Below, piece after piece: positions 36,001 through 45,918 of a stretch of 64,000 nt of DNA. Numbering within the stretch: position 1 is the stretch's first letter; each line of letters starts with the position of its first letter. The stretch spans positions 310,001 to 374,000 of the forward strand of contig NZ_CUEE01000001.1 in assembly GCF_001224225.1 (NCBI RefSeq), written 5' to 3'. This stretch comes from Staphylococcus borealis. Lineage in GTDB: Bacteria; Bacillota; Bacilli; Staphylococcales; Staphylococcaceae. The notes under the pieces are model-generated. The model searched no databases and was not told the DNA's origin. It saw nothing but the letters and a program-made list of their open reading frames with translations. The translations under genes were made by a program, and so were the position numbers.

Positions 36001-36972
36001 TTATAGAATAATAGATTTAAGTTGTGTAAAGAATTTCTGTCTTTCTGGTAATGGGAAAATCGGATAAATGTGGAATAAATTATATCCCGGTATAAAATCA
36101 TGTTCAATGCCTTTCGCATTCAACATTTTAGATAATTTTAAAGCATCTGGATATAACGTTTCTTTCGTACCGATGAAGATGGATAATCGTCCTAATCCTT
36201 CTAAATCACCATTAATCGGAGAAATTCTATAATCCTCAATTGGTAATTCACCTGCCCATAATTTGATGAAGTATTGACTACCTTCTATCCCCAACATAGG
36301 ATCGATGCGTTCATATGTTTTAGCATCTGGATTGCGCATCGTACCATCTAACACTGGTGATAGCATTACGATATGACCCGGTTGAGGCAACGTCGTTTCT
36401 GCTTTTAAATATTCTGCAAATGATAATGCGATTTGTCCACCTGCTGAGTCTCCCATAATAATGAGTTGATCTGTGTGTTCAACTTTGGCAACCTGTTTAT
36501 CATAAATGAGCTTTAATAATTCAAATGTCGTGCGGTAATCACGGTGAGGCACTTTTGGATAAATTGGCATAATGACCTTCGCATCAAGTTGTCCTGCAAG
36601 TTCATCGATAAAATTAAAATGGTTCTCTAGCGGATCTTGGAACCACGCACCACCATGAATATATAACACCACTTTTTGTTGATGATTACATTGATCATTC
36701 ACAATATATGTCACACAGCCATTCCAACTTTTTGTTCGAACATCATGTTTAAATTCATAACTTGTGCCACCATATTTACCGGCCGTAATTGTTTTAGTTT
36801 CTTCTAATGCTTTTTTAGCATCTGCCTCATTCTCAAATGTTTTTTTCATACCAGACATTCGTATATACTTTTCAGTTATATAACTCTTATAACTACGTTT
36901 TTCTTTTACTTTAATAAATGCTAATGTACCTAATATCGCAGATGTTGCTACTGTTAATACACTTTTTTTCAT
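36001..36972 (-). CDS. Alpha/beta hydrolase (HSL/BD-FAE-like esterase)
   Basis: The protein has 323 residues: a short N-terminal hydrophobic helix, then the oxyanion motif HGGAWFQDPLENH near residue 112, the nucleophile GDSAGGQIAL near 180, the acid in ETLYPDA near 273 and the histidine in NLFHIYPIFPLP near 304. This is the hormone-sensitive-lipase type. The natural ester is unknown. It is a single gene. Confidence 0.88.
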   Translation of the reverse strand: MKKSVLTVATSAILGTLAFIKVKEKRSYKSYITEKYIRMSGMKKTFENEADAKKALEETKTITAGKYGGTSYEFKHDVRTKSWNGCVTYIVNDQCNHQQKVVLYIHGGAWFQDPLENHFNFIDELAGQLDAKVIMPIYPKVPHRDYRTTFELLKLIYDKQVAKVEHTDQLIIMGDSAGGQIALSFAEYLKAETTLPQPGHIVMLSPVLDGTMRNPDAKTYERIDPMLGIEGSQYFIKLWAGELPIEDYRISPINGDLEGLGRLSIFIGTKETLYPDALKLSKMLNAKGIEHDFIPGYNLFHIYPIFPLPERQKFFTQLKSIIL

Positions 36973-37135
36973 CGTCTTGATGACCTCCTATACATTTATA
37001 TATTATAAACCTTAAATTCCAAATCATTTAGTAATTAACACTAAGAATATCAAACAATATTTTCAATTTAAGTCAAACGTGCTATCCTTATATCAATTAT
37101 CTGAATTTTCAATTTAAAAGAGGAGGCAAGCATTG

Positions 37136-38095
37136 ATGTCACGTCATAAAATTGTTCTTATAGGTAGTGGTTATGTAGGTTCTGCGTTTGCCCACGCAGT
37201 TGTAGCTAAAGGATTAGTCGACGAATTGGCAATTATTGATATTGACGAGGATAAAGCGAAAGCGGATGTATGGGATTTGAATCATGCTACGCCATTTGGT
37301 GATCACTTCGTTAATGTACATGTAGGACAGTACGAAGATTGTAAAGATGCAGATATTGTGGTGATCTGTGCAAGTGCGAAACTCGCTAAAGGTGAAACAC
37401 GACTTAAATTATTAGAAGATAATGTCGATATCTTTGTTCCAATGGTTCAACACATTGTCGATAGTGGCTTTGATGGTTACTTTGTATTACCTTCTAATCC
37501 TGTAGATATTATGAGCTATGTTGTTAAACACGTTTCAAATTTCCCTAAAAATAAAATCATTGGATCAGGTACTTCTTTAGATACGGCTCGTTTTCAATTC
37601 TTCTTAAGTCGCGCGTTTAATGTTGCACCAAATCAAGTATATGCGCCCATTATTGGCGAACATGGAGATTCGCAAGTCGCAGTATGGTCACATGCTCAAA
37701 TTGCAGGTGAATCCATCCTAGATTTATTGCCATCTGATACAAATATTGAAGCGTTTAAAGCATCCATAGCAGAACAGACAACGCAAGTTGGTTATGATAT
37801 TTATGTTCGAAAAGGCACAACCAATTTCGGCATATCGCTTAGTTTAGTTCGAATTGTAGAGGCGATTCTATTCAATAAACAGATCATCATGAATGTATCA
37901 AGCTATTTAGAAGGCGAGTATGGACTGACCGATGTCTATATAGGTGTGCCAACAATCATTAACGGTAACGGAGCAGATAAAGTCTTTGAATTCGCTTTAT
38001 CCGAAGATGAACACGCACAATTACATCAATCAGCCCAAGTGATAGCAACCTATCAACAACGTGCCGATGATATCATTCAACGTATGCGTAAATAA
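37136..38095 (+). CDS. ldh: L-lactate dehydrogenase
   Basis: The protein has 319 residues. It has the NAD motif GSGYVGSAFAHAV near residue 11, the mobile-loop arginine in SAKLAKGETRLKLL, GSGTSLDTARF near 145 with the substrate arginine region, and the catalytic histidine in IGEHGDSQVAVWSHA near 175. It reduces pyruvate to L-lactate. AGGAGG precedes both a TTG and the chosen ATG three bases later. Unlike ldhD it has no Rex palindrome upstream, which suggests it is the less redox-controlled paralogue (Ldh2-like). Confidence 0.93.
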   Translation: MSRHKIVLIGSGYVGSAFAHAVVAKGLVDELAIIDIDEDKAKADVWDLNHATPFGDHFVNVHVGQYEDCKDADIVVICASAKLAKGETRLKLLEDNVDIFVPMVQHIVDSGFDGYFVLPSNPVDIMSYVVKHVSNFPKNKIIGSGTSLDTARFQFFLSRAFNVAPNQVYAPIIGEHGDSQVAVWSHAQIAGESILDLLPSDTNIEAFKASIAEQTTQVGYDIYVRKGTTNFGISLSLVRIVEAILFNKQIIMNVSSYLEGEYGLTDVYIGVPTIINGNGADKVFEFALSEDEHAQLHQSAQVIATYQQRADDIIQRMRK

Positions 38096-38108
38096 ATAAC
38101 GGACACAT

Positions 38109-38151
38109 GGGATAGGGATAGAATTCAATTTGAATTCAAAGTTCCATCCCC
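38109..38151. terminator. Short repeat-type terminator hairpin overlapping a gene end
   Basis: GGGATAGAATTCAATT and AATTCAAAGTTCCATCCC form the hairpin. It terminates ldh and also contains the last codons of the thioredoxin-like gene on the other strand. Confidence 0.75.
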
Positions 38152-38481
38152 TGTTCCAAAACAGCTATCATACATTAAATCCAATTGGTGTTCGAAACGT
38201 TGCATATCTATAAAACGTGCTTGACGATGCATTTCTTTACCATCCATAAAAATTAAATCTACAGGCACAGTAAATATAGATAACTCACCTGCAATTGCTT
38301 CGATATCTGATTGGTTTATAATGGCAAGTTCTGCATGAGGATAAGTAGCTACAATATCCTCAATTTGAGGTAACACCGCATGGCATACCGAACAATGATT
38401 TCGCATTACATGAACAACTACTAGTTGATGGTCTTTAATAAATTGATGAAAAGCTTCAATAGTACTCAAATGCTTCGTCAT
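38125..38481 (-). CDS. Thioredoxin-like protein with CSVC active site
   Basis: The product has about 118 residues and a thioredoxin fold with the redox pair in MRNHCSVCHAVLPQIE near residue 26, and a cis-proline in FTVPVDLIF near 73. It may reduce disulfides or monitor peroxide. The ATG at 38481 follows GGTGAG. Its last 11 or so residues (GTGDGTLNSN) are read from the intergenic terminator repeat. It ends a two-gene run with the thioesterase. Confidence 0.82.
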   Translation of the reverse strand: MTKHLSTIEAFHQFIKDHQLVVVHVMRNHCSVCHAVLPQIEDIVATYPHAELAIINQSDIEAIAGELSIFTVPVDLIFMDGKEMHRQARFIDMQRFEHQLDLMYDSCFGTGDGTLNSN

Positions 38482-38501
38482 TTTCTCACCCACACTTTCA
38501 C

Positions 38502-38906
38502 TTATTTTAATAAATCTTGAAATACTTCTGGCATCTTAGTTATTCTTTGACGTTCTAAATCAAAGAAACCACCCGTTTGATATCCAATACAATGCACTTT
38601 ATCTCCGGAAGAAATTTCAAATTTAAATACCCATTTCATTCTTCCACCTTGAACAAACCAGCATCGTCCTACTGGCTTATCATGTATCGTTATCGGAACT
38701 TTATATTCTATTTCTGTTTTCATTAATATTGGCGATATATGTTGCTTCATCATTTCTGAGAAGGTCATGTAGTTATTAATGAATATTGTACGTAGATCTT
38801 CAAACCAGCGAATATATACAATATTACTCACGATACCCATCGCATCAATGTCGTAATTATTTACTTCAATCTCTTTTTCAGCTACTAATAAGCCTTCATT
38901 TTCCAT
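38502..38906 (-). CDS. Acyl-CoA thioesterase-like protein (hot-dog fold)
   Basis: The product has about 134 residues. NNYDIDAMGIVSNIVYIRWFEDLRT near residue 15 is the 4-hydroxybenzoyl-CoA thioesterase signature with the catalytic aspartate. It probably hydrolyses acyl-CoA or acyl-ACP. The ATG at 38906 has AAAGGAGAG at the right distance. It is co-directional with, and 20 bases before, the thioredoxin-like gene. Confidence 0.82.
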   Translation of the reverse strand: MENEGLLVAEKEIEVNNYDIDAMGIVSNIVYIRWFEDLRTIFINNYMTFSEMMKQHISPILMKTEIEYKVPITIHDKPVGRCWFVQGGRMKWVFKFEISSGDKVHCIGYQTGGFFDLERQRITKMPEVFQDLLK

Positions 38907-39061
38907 AGATATACTCTCCTTTAAATCATCTTTCAATTATATTTTACGACGATTAAATGCATTTTTCATCCACTTTAACTATAAATTTCATGATGGCAGA
39001 CTTATATATGTCAATTTTATTATATATTATTTTTATTAAATACATAATCAAATTAACATGC

Positions 39062-39087
39062 TATAATTATTGTGAAATAATTCACAA
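39062..39087 (+). promoter_or_regulatory. adh promoter -10 box with perfect Rex operator
   Basis: TATAAT at 39062-39067 is followed directly by TTGTGAAATAATTCACAA at 39070-39087, a perfect Rex palindrome over the expected transcription start. AGGAGG follows at 39093. Confidence 0.87.
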
Positions 39088-39107
39088 TTAATAGGAGGAT
39101 GATTCAT

Positions 39108-40160
39108 TTGAAAGCTTATATTTATGAAAAGCCAGGTGTCGCAAAACTCATTGACAAAGAGAAGCCAGTTGTAACTGAAAGTACAGATGCTATTATCAGA
39201 ATGGTCAAAACGACGATTTGTGGTACGGATTTACATATTATTAAAGGTGATACACCTGAAGTGCCTGCAAATACAACATTAGGTCATGAAGGTATTGGTA
39301 TTGTTGAATCTGTTGGTTCAAGTGTCAACAATTTTAAAGTTGGCGACAAAGTTATCGTGTCTTGTATTTCTTCATGTGGCAAATGTTATTACTGTAAAAA
39401 AGGCATCTATGCGCATTGTGAAAATGATGGTGGTTGGATTTTAGGTCATTTAATTGACGGTACACAAGCCGAATATGTTAAAGTTCCTTTCGCAGATAAC
39501 TCTTTATATCATGCACCAGAGTCTTTACCTGACGAAGCATTAGTCATGTTATCCGACATATTACCTACTGGATATGAAATTGGTGTATTAAAAGGGAAAG
39601 TGAAACCGGGTAGTACCGTTGCAATTGTGGGAGCTGGACCAGTCGGATTAGCTGCATTATTAACTGCACAATTTTACTCACCTTCTAAAATCATTATGAT
39701 TGATTTGGATGATAATCGTTTACAAACTGCGAAAGAATTAGGTGCAACGCATACCGTTAATTCTAGCAATGTGGAAGAAGCTATTGCGCAAGTCAAATCA
39801 CTGAATCATCGTGGTGTAGACGTAGCAATAGAAGCAGTCGGTATTCCGCAAACATTCGATTTATGTCAAAAATTAATTGGCGTCGATGGCACAATTGCTA
39901 ACGTAGGTGTCCACGGTTTACCGGTTCAATTCGATATCGATAAATTATGGATTAAAAATATTAACGTAACAACAGGACTTGTGTCTGCAAATACAACTGA
40001 AGAACTGTTAGAAGCTTTGAAAAGTAAAATTATCCAACCTGAACAATTGGTTACACATTATAGTAAGTTAAGTGATATTGCACATGCCTATGATTTGTTT
40101 AGAAACGCTACAGATCATAAAGCGATTAAATTACTTATCGAGAATGATATAACACAATAA
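39108..40160 (+). CDS. adh: Zinc-dependent alcohol dehydrogenase
   Basis: The product has about 350 residues. The catalytic zinc site lies in TTICGTDLHI near residue 35 and LGHEGIGIVESVG near 59; the structural zinc has four cysteines in CGKCYYCKKGIYAHC near 90; the NAD motif is VGAGPVGLAAL near 170. It interconverts an alcohol and an aldehyde or ketone with NAD(H). I chose TTG at 39108: the ATG at 39099 directly abuts the AGGAGG. Rex control fits a fermentative role as alcohol producer. Confidence 0.9.
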   Translation: MKAYIYEKPGVAKLIDKEKPVVTESTDAIIRMVKTTICGTDLHIIKGDTPEVPANTTLGHEGIGIVESVGSSVNNFKVGDKVIVSCISSCGKCYYCKKGIYAHCENDGGWILGHLIDGTQAEYVKVPFADNSLYHAPESLPDEALVMLSDILPTGYEIGVLKGKVKPGSTVAIVGAGPVGLAALLTAQFYSPSKIIMIDLDDNRLQTAKELGATHTVNSSNVEEAIAQVKSLNHRGVDVAIEAVGIPQTFDLCQKLIGVDGTIANVGVHGLPVQFDIDKLWIKNINVTTGLVSANTTEELLEALKSKIIQPEQLVTHYSKLSDIAHAYDLFRNATDHKAIKLLIENDITQ

Positions 40161-40365
40161 TCCTTAATCATCACTTTATATTATTAATTTCTATAAGATC
40201 TTTAACCATTCTAAGCATTGATTTCAAAATGCATAGTCATTGGTTAAAGGTCTTTTTATATAGAATCCAATTATAATTATCAGAATTATCTAAATTTAAT
40301 CTCATTTTTTATTTAATTTGGTGTTAAAATGGATTTATTCAACTTTCCGAGGAGATAGATGGTCA

Positions 40366-40923
40366 TTGTTCTCTTACTTACTGTTTATTACTACCATGTC
40401 ATTCACACCTGGACCTAACACCATCATGGCGATGTCCGAAGGTCAACGTAAAGGCTTCATAAGCGCTTTACCTTTTAATTTGGGTGTTTTCATAGGTATT
40501 TTATTTACACTCGCAATTGCTTTATTATTTTCAGAGCCACTAAAACATAACCATAGCTTTATTATCATTATGAAGATTGTTGGTACGCTTTATTTATTAT
40601 ATCTTGCGTATCATGTATTGATTTCAAAGCCTGATAGTGCGAAAGAAGCATTAGAACGTCCTGTACTTAAAGGTATCCTCATTCAAGCTACGAATGTTAA
40701 AGCAATGTTATACTTTTTAACTGGTTTAACAACATTCACATTACCTGATGCTTGGAATTCTACTTTTGTACGCTCAATTTTACTTATTGTCATCGGTATT
40801 GCTGGTGCAATCGTTTGGAGTCTATTAGGCCAAGTGATGAATCGAATCTATCAACAACATTATAAAATCATTAATATCGTTATCACAGCTTTATTACTTT
40901 ATAGTGCTGTGGATCTTTGGTAG
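40366..40923 (+). CDS. LysE-family amino-acid exporter
   Basis: The product has about 185 residues and six membrane helices. MSFTPGPNTIMAMSEGQRKG near residue 10 is the family signature. It would export basic or other amino acids. The in-frame TTG at 40366 gives the family-typical N-terminus, with GAGGAG about 11 bases before it. An out-of-frame ATG at 40359, better spaced, would encode a short peptide that overlaps the gene start. Confidence 0.8.
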   Translation: MFSYLLFITTMSFTPGPNTIMAMSEGQRKGFISALPFNLGVFIGILFTLAIALLFSEPLKHNHSFIIIMKIVGTLYLLYLAYHVLISKPDSAKEALERPVLKGILIQATNVKAMLYFLTGLTTFTLPDAWNSTFVRSILLIVIGIAGAIVWSLLGQVMNRIYQQHYKIINIVITALLLYSAVDLW

Positions 40924-40934
40924 TTCATTTTCCC

Positions 40935-40976
40935 GATTAAAAAACTTCCTGTCATTATTTCTGACAAGAGGTTTAT
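40935..40976. terminator. Bidirectional terminator between lysE-like gene and ptsG
   Basis: AAACTTCCTGTCA pairs imperfectly with TGACAAGAGGTTT around a short loop, flanked by A and T runs. Confidence 0.8.
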
Positions 40977-40983
40977 TTCAATA

Positions 40984-43050
40984 TTATTTAATTTTCATAA
41001 TTGCTTTACCTGGGTCTACTGATTCAACATCTTCTACTGTTAATGTTTTATCTCCCAAGTTTGTAATAATGATTGGTGTTACTGTACTTGGTGCATGTTC
41101 TTTTAAGTATGCTAAGTTGATTTTCATTAAAGGTTGACCTTGTGTAACTGATTCGTCAGCATTTACAAGACTTTCGAAACCTTCACCATTTAATTTCACT
41201 GTATCAATACCAATATGAATAAGTACTTCCACACCAGATTCAGATTCTAATCCGATTGCGTGTTTCGTTGGGAAGATAGTTTTAACTGTACCATCAAATG
41301 GTGCTACGATTTCTCCTTTTTCAGGTACAAATCCAACGCCGTCACCCATCATTTTTTCTGAGAATACTTTATCAGGTACTTCTGATAATGGAATAATATG
41401 TCCAGTTCCTGGTGCATAGATTTCTGTCTCTTTAATTTCTTCCACGTTTATAGGTTCATCTGATGTTTCTTCAGTAACCGTTGTTTCACTTGGTTTAGTG
41501 ATTTCACCTTTCATGATAAGTGACATATCATGTTTAATTTGATCTGATTTCGGACCGAAGATTGCTTGCATATTATTACCTACTTCAAGCACACCTGAAG
41601 CACCTAACGCTTTCAAACCTTGTACATCGACTTTAGATTTATCATTTACTTCAACACGAAGACGTGTGATACAAGCATCTAAATGTTTGATATTTTCTTT
41701 ACCGCCCATTGCGTCTAATACATCAAATGGTAATCTTGCTACACTTGAGTTACGAATTTCTTGTTCTTCATCTTCACGGCCAGGCGTTTTAAGATTGAAT
41801 TTCTTAATTGCAAAGCTAAATAAGAAGTAGTAAACAACTGCATAGACTAAACCAACTGGAATAACTAATAACGCATGCGTACGATCCCAGTTTAATAAAC
41901 CATAAAGAATATAGTCGATAAATCCACCAGAGAAAGTCATACCAATCTTAACATCAAGTAAATGCATGATTAAGAATGATGATCCTGCTAAAAATACATG
42001 AATAACATATAATAATGGTGCTACGAATAAGAATGAGAATTCTAATGGTTCTGTAATACCAGTTAAGAATGATGTTAAAGCAGCTGATAACATTAAACCA
42101 CCAACTACTTTTTTACGTTCAGGGCGTGCATTTTTATAGAATGCTAATGCAGCAGCTGGTAAACCGAACATCATAAATGGATATTTACCAGTAGTAAATG
42201 CACCTGCTGTGAATGGTACGCCATCTTTCAATTGAGCCATCCAAATACGTTGGTCACCGCGAACGAGTTCACCTGCATGGTTTGTATATTGTCCGAACTC
42301 GAACCAGAACGGCGCATAGAAAATATGATGTAATCCGAATGGAATTAATGAACGCTCAATAATACCAAAGATAAATGTTGTTAATGTTAAGTTCTTATTC
42401 AATAAGAAGTTTGATAAGCTATTTAACCCTTCTTGAATTGGTGGCCAAACGAAACATAATGCAATACCTGTGATGATTGCAACTACTGATGTCACGATTG
42501 GCACGAAACGTTTACCTGCAAAGAATCCCAAGAATGGTGGCAATGTAATATTGTAGTATTTGTTATAACACCAAGCAGCAAGTGCCCCCATAATGATACC
42601 GCCGAACACACCCGTTTGAAGTGTTGGAACACCTAAAATTAAGGCATATGCTGGTAATTTATCAGCTTGACTTAGTTCTTTAGCGCCATTAGCGTAACTA
42701 TAAATATCATCTATTGTGATATGCATAATTTGACCCATAGTGGCATTCATAATTAAGTAACCTACTAAAGCTGCTAAAGCGGCAACACCGTCTCCACCAG
42801 CTAATCCAAGTGCTGTACCCACTGCAAATAGCAATGGCAAGTTATCAAATATAATTTGTCCAGCCGCTTCCATAACAGATGAAATCATCACAAAGACGTC
42901 CATTTTTAGCCACGGTGCAATGCTAACAAGTTGTTCGTTGTGCATCGCATTACCGAACGCTAATAAAATCCCGGCAGCTGGTAAAATTGCAACTGGTAAC
43001 ATTAAGGCTTTACCGATACGTTGCAATTGACCGAAAAATTTCTTAAACAT
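40984..43050 (-). CDS. ptsG: Glucose-specific PTS enzyme IICBA
   Basis: The protein has 688 residues: EIIC membrane domain (residues 1-400, ten or so helices, with [14 protein letters not shown]), EIIB (about 430-510) with the phosphocysteine in [13 protein letters not shown], and EIIA (about 545-680) with the phosphohistidine in [13 protein letters not shown]. It imports and phosphorylates glucose. The leader (43051-43355) carries promoter, cre-like site and two hairpins, the arrangement of GlcT-controlled antitermination. Confidence 0.95.
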   Translation of the reverse strand: MFKKFFGQLQRIGKALMLPVAILPAAGILLAFGNAMHNEQLVSIAPWLKMDVFVMISSVMEAAGQIIFDNLPLLFAVGTALGLAGGDGVAALAALVGYLIMNATMGQIMHITIDDIYSYANGAKELSQADKLPAYALILGVPTLQTGVFGGIIMGALAAWCYNKYYNITLPPFLGFFAGKRFVPIVTSVVAIITGIALCFVWPPIQEGLNSLSNFLLNKNLTLTTFIFGIIERSLIPFGLHHIFYAPFWFEFGQYTNHAGELVRGDQRIWMAQLKDGVPFTAGAFTTGKYPFMMFGLPAAALAFYKNARPERKKVVGGLMLSAALTSFLTGITEPLEFSFLFVAPLLYVIHVFLAGSSFLIMHLLDVKIGMTFSGGFIDYILYGLLNWDRTHALLVIPVGLVYAVVYYFLFSFAIKKFNLKTPGREDEEQEIRNSSVARLPFDVLDAMGGKENIKHLDACITRLRVEVNDKSKVDVQGLKALGASGVLEVGNNMQAIFGPKSDQIKHDMSLIMKGEITKPSETTVTEETSDEPINVEEIKETEIYAPGTGHIIPLSEVPDKVFSEKMMGDGVGFVPEKGEIVAPFDGTVKTIFPTKHAIGLESESGVEVLIHIGIDTVKLNGEGFESLVNADESVTQGQPLMKINLAYLKEHAPSTVTPIIITNLGDKTLTVEDVESVDPGKAIMKIK

Positions 43051-43055
43051 AATCC

Positions 43056-43163
43056 TTATTCCCTTCTACCTAAATTTGAACACGATAACATAAAAAAAGA
43101 CATAAGCAATACTAAGAAAAGTAAGTTTGAGAAATGCATAGCGATACAGTGATTTAAAATCAT
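43056..43163 (-). CDS. Possible 35-residue hydrophobic leader peptide before ptsG
   Basis: An ATG at 43163 preceded by AAAGGGACG opens a 35-codon frame with a hydrophobic core ([15 protein letters not shown]), ending in GRRE five bases before the ptsG ATG. It lies after the leader hairpins. It could be a membrane peptide that tunes ptsG, or chance. Confidence 0.3.
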   Translation of the reverse strand: MILNHCIAMHFSNLLFLVLLMSFFMLSCSNLGRRE

Positions 43164-43197
43164 GTACACTCGTCCCTTTAATTTCTCTTCTACTTTC

Positions 43198-43263
43198 AAA
43201 AATACATCTCTAAGTAACCCAAATTATGAAATGTATTTTTACTAAGGCTATTCCATGCCTTAG
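43198..43263 (-). promoter_or_regulatory. ptsG leader: two hairpins, likely antitermination switch
   Basis: On the minus strand a first hairpin (43242-43263: CTAAGGC, loop, GCCTTAG) is followed at once by a second one (43198-43240: AAAAATACAT with ATGTATTTTT) ending in a T-run. Glucose permease genes of Bacillus and S. carnosus have a GlcT-bound antiterminator before such a terminator; the order here fits. The hairpins do not visibly overlap, so exclusivity is not proven. Confidence 0.55.
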
Positions 43264-43326
43264 TCTCATTGATTGCTTATGCCTAATCTAATAGTAACAC
43301 GCAGTTCTTTTTTTCAATTAATTTAT

Positions 43327-43355
43327 ATTATATACCTATGATAAAACGGTTTCAA
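43327..43355 (-). promoter_or_regulatory. ptsG promoter with overlapping cre-like site
   Basis: TTGAAA at 43350-43355, a 17-base spacer and TATAAT at 43327-43332 form a consensus promoter on the minus strand. TGAAACCGTTTTAT at 43341-43354 overlaps the -35 box and matches the left half of cre fully and the right half partly. Confidence 0.7.
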
Positions 43356-43369
43356 TACTTTTTAAATAG

Positions 43370-43408
43370 AAATTGCCGACAAAATCAAAGTTTTGTCGGC
43401 AATTTTGT
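43370..43408 (-). terminator. Terminator of cidC
   Basis: AAATTGCCGACAAAA pairs perfectly with TTTTGTCGGCAATTT around a six-base loop, followed by T residues on the + strand and A-rich DNA; it lies just after cidC. Confidence 0.9.
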
Positions 43409-43438
43409 CTCAAGCGTTATGAGAGCGCTGAATATTTA

Positions 43439-45178
43439 TTATAAGAAACGTTTAGCAGCAACTGAAATTGGTGGAATTTCGTCGAAGTCTAATTTTTTAT
43501 CTTCAGTGATTGATCTGTAAGCCCATTTACCATAATTAATTGCTTCTTCGTTCACAATTTTACCTGGTAATGGTGCAGCATTTGGATCAACATGTACGTC
43601 AACGATAGTTGGTACATTTTCATTTAACGCTGCTTCTACTACTTCATCAATACGGCTTGGGTCTTTTAAGACATAACCTTTACCACCAGCAGCTTCTGCG
43701 AATTTAGCGTGATCCATATCAGAGAAGTCAATGGCATATTCTAATTCACCAGCAGCTTGTTGTTCATATTTAATGAATGATAATTGTTTGTTATTCATAA
43801 CAAAAATTGTCACTGGTAGGTCATATTGAACAGCAGTTGCAAAGTCTTGCATTACCATTTGGAATGCACCGTCACCACTAATAGAAATTGCTTGGCGTTT
43901 AGGGAATGCAATTTTAGAAGCAATTGCGCCTGGTAGACCGCAACCCATTGTACCTAACCAAGAAGAAATAATAAATTTATTATTAACTGATAAGTTTAGG
44001 TAACGTGTTGACCAAACTGTAGACGTACCTACATCTATTGAGAATACCGCATCGTCATCACTATATTTGCTAATAGCTTTCATTAAGCGTTCTGGACGGA
44101 TTGGCGTACTTTCTTGATTCATGTCTTGTTCCATCCATTTATCCCAAACAGCTTTACGTTCTAATGTTTTTTCTAAGAATGGGCGTTGTGGTACGTGTTT
44201 AATGCTATCAGTTAATTGGTGGAAAGCAAGTTTAGCGTCACCAACGATACCTACGTTGACACTGAAACGATGACCAATGACATCTGGGTTTGTGTCGATT
44301 TGAATAGCTTTAATATTTTTCTTAGGTAGGTAATCAACGTATGGATAGTTTGTTCCTGCCATGATTAATAAATCGGCATCTTGAATTGTTTGATAAGATG
44401 TTTTTGTACCGATTTTACCTAAGTTACCAATGCTATATGGGTGATCATCAGGAATGATTGTTTTGGCTGGTAACGTATGAATAACTGGAATTTTAGCTGC
44501 TTCAACAAATTCACGTAATTCATCTTTAGCATTTTGTGCACCTACACCAACGATCATAACTGGTTTTTTACTTTTATCGATTAATTTTGCAGCTTTTTTA
44601 ATGCTACGTAGTGTTGGCGTTGGTGCTTTAGGTTTAGTAGTATCTATAGCACGGTTTGTAGTGTCTTTAATTTTTTGAGTTAATAAGTCGTTAGGACATA
44701 CAACTACTGCGACACCACGTTTTTCGTATGCAGTACGAATTGCTTCGTTTACAATTTCAAATACGTTGTCACCTTTTTTAATTTGGTGGTTGTATACAGA
44801 AACATCTGAAACCATATCTGTAATGTTTGTTTCTTGGAATGCTTTTGTACCTAATAATGTACTGTTTGTTTGACCTGCTAAGATTAATTGAGGAACACGA
44901 TCCATTTTTGCATCGTACATACCATTTAATAAGTGAACGATACCAGGACCACCGATACTTAATGCTACCCCAATTTTTCCTGTCATTTTAGTGTATGAAG
45001 CTGCAGCTAAACTTGCTACTTCTTCATGACGCACATGATAGAATTTAAATGAATCTCTAACTGTACGTAAACTATCTACTACTGCGTCAATTGAATCCCC
45101 AGGAATGCCGTATAAGTGGTCAATATCCCATGCTTCTAACGCTTTTACTAATGCTTCGTTTGCTTTTATCTTCGCCAT
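43439..45178 (-). CDS. cidC: Pyruvate oxidase CidC (acetate-forming, ThDP/FAD)
   Basis: The protein has 579 residues in three ThDP-enzyme domains: HLYGIPGDSIDAVVDSLR near residue 21 and HVRHEEVASLAAASY near 47 (catalytic glutamate), and the ThDP-binding GDGAFQMVMQDFATAV near 436 with the metal ligand NNKQLSF. It converts pyruvate to acetate and CO2, and its activity promotes cell death in overflow metabolism. It follows cidB in the same direction, with 53 bases between. Confidence 0.94.
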   Translation of the reverse strand: MAKIKANEALVKALEAWDIDHLYGIPGDSIDAVVDSLRTVRDSFKFYHVRHEEVASLAAASYTKMTGKIGVALSIGGPGIVHLLNGMYDAKMDRVPQLILAGQTNSTLLGTKAFQETNITDMVSDVSVYNHQIKKGDNVFEIVNEAIRTAYEKRGVAVVVCPNDLLTQKIKDTTNRAIDTTKPKAPTPTLRSIKKAAKLIDKSKKPVMIVGVGAQNAKDELREFVEAAKIPVIHTLPAKTIIPDDHPYSIGNLGKIGTKTSYQTIQDADLLIMAGTNYPYVDYLPKKNIKAIQIDTNPDVIGHRFSVNVGIVGDAKLAFHQLTDSIKHVPQRPFLEKTLERKAVWDKWMEQDMNQESTPIRPERLMKAISKYSDDDAVFSIDVGTSTVWSTRYLNLSVNNKFIISSWLGTMGCGLPGAIASKIAFPKRQAISISGDGAFQMVMQDFATAVQYDLPVTIFVMNNKQLSFIKYEQQAAGELEYAIDFSDMDHAKFAEAAGGKGYVLKDPSRIDEVVEAALNENVPTIVDVHVDPNAAPLPGKIVNEEAINYGKWAYRSITEDKKLDFDEIPPISVAAKRFL

Positions 45179-45230
45179 TATTACAATAGCCCCTTTCTCT
45201 TTTTCAACGAGTACTAAGTATATATTCCCT

Positions 45231-45917
45231 TTAGTAGAACAAAATAATCATGATTGGAATAAGTATTGAACTTATGACAGCAGTCAATATCATTCCAATT
45301 GAACTGAATGCACCGGATTCAATATCGTGTTCTAACGCTTTTGCGGTACCGAACGCGTGTGATGCATTCCCATATGTTAAACCTCTCGCTATAGAGGTCT
45401 TAAAATTACCTACTTTCAATAACATTGATCCCATCATACTACCGATTATTCCAGTAGTGATGATGAATAAGACTGTTATCGTATCCGTACCACCTAACTC
45501 TTGTGAAACTTCAATACCAACAGCAGCTGTTATCGAACGTGGTAATATTGTTACGATGGTTTCCTCGTCATAACCCAATAAGTTCAACGAGGTAAACACT
45601 AACACAAAATTAAGTATTACGCCAACCATCACGCTCGTAAAGATAATACTTAAATTTTCAATGATTTTATGTCGATTCTTATATAGTGGGTAAGCTAAAC
45701 ATACAACAGTGGCATTTAATAGATGGTTAATCCACTTACCACCTGTCATGTAATCATGATAGTTTTGATGTGTTAACAATAATACGATAATGACGCCAAC
45801 TGAACCAACTAATGCTGGATTCAAAAATGGATTATCGTATTTTTGTTGTAGTTTTTTTGCAGCAAAATACATAACGACGGTTAACAATATCATTAAGATT
45901 GCTTGAATAAGTGTCAT
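45231..45917 (-). CDS. cidB: CidB, LrgB-family membrane protein
   Basis: The protein has 228 residues and about seven to eight hydrophobic segments. [20 protein letters not shown] near residue 137 is the LrgB/CidB signature. It works with the holin-like CidA and may export metabolites or assist lysis. I chose the ATG at 45917, preceded by GAGAGG, one base after the cidA stop; it gives the family length. Confidence 0.92.
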   Translation of the reverse strand: MTLIQAILMILLTVVMYFAAKKLQQKYDNPFLNPALVGSVGVIIVLLLTHQNYHDYMTGGKWINHLLNATVVCLAYPLYKNRHKIIENLSIIFTSVMVGVILNFVLVFTSLNLLGYDEETIVTILPRSITAAVGIEVSQELGGTDTITVLFIITTGIIGSMMGSMLLKVGNFKTSIARGLTYGNASHAFGTAKALEHDIESGAFSSIGMILTAVISSILIPIMIILFY

Positions 45918-45918
45918 A

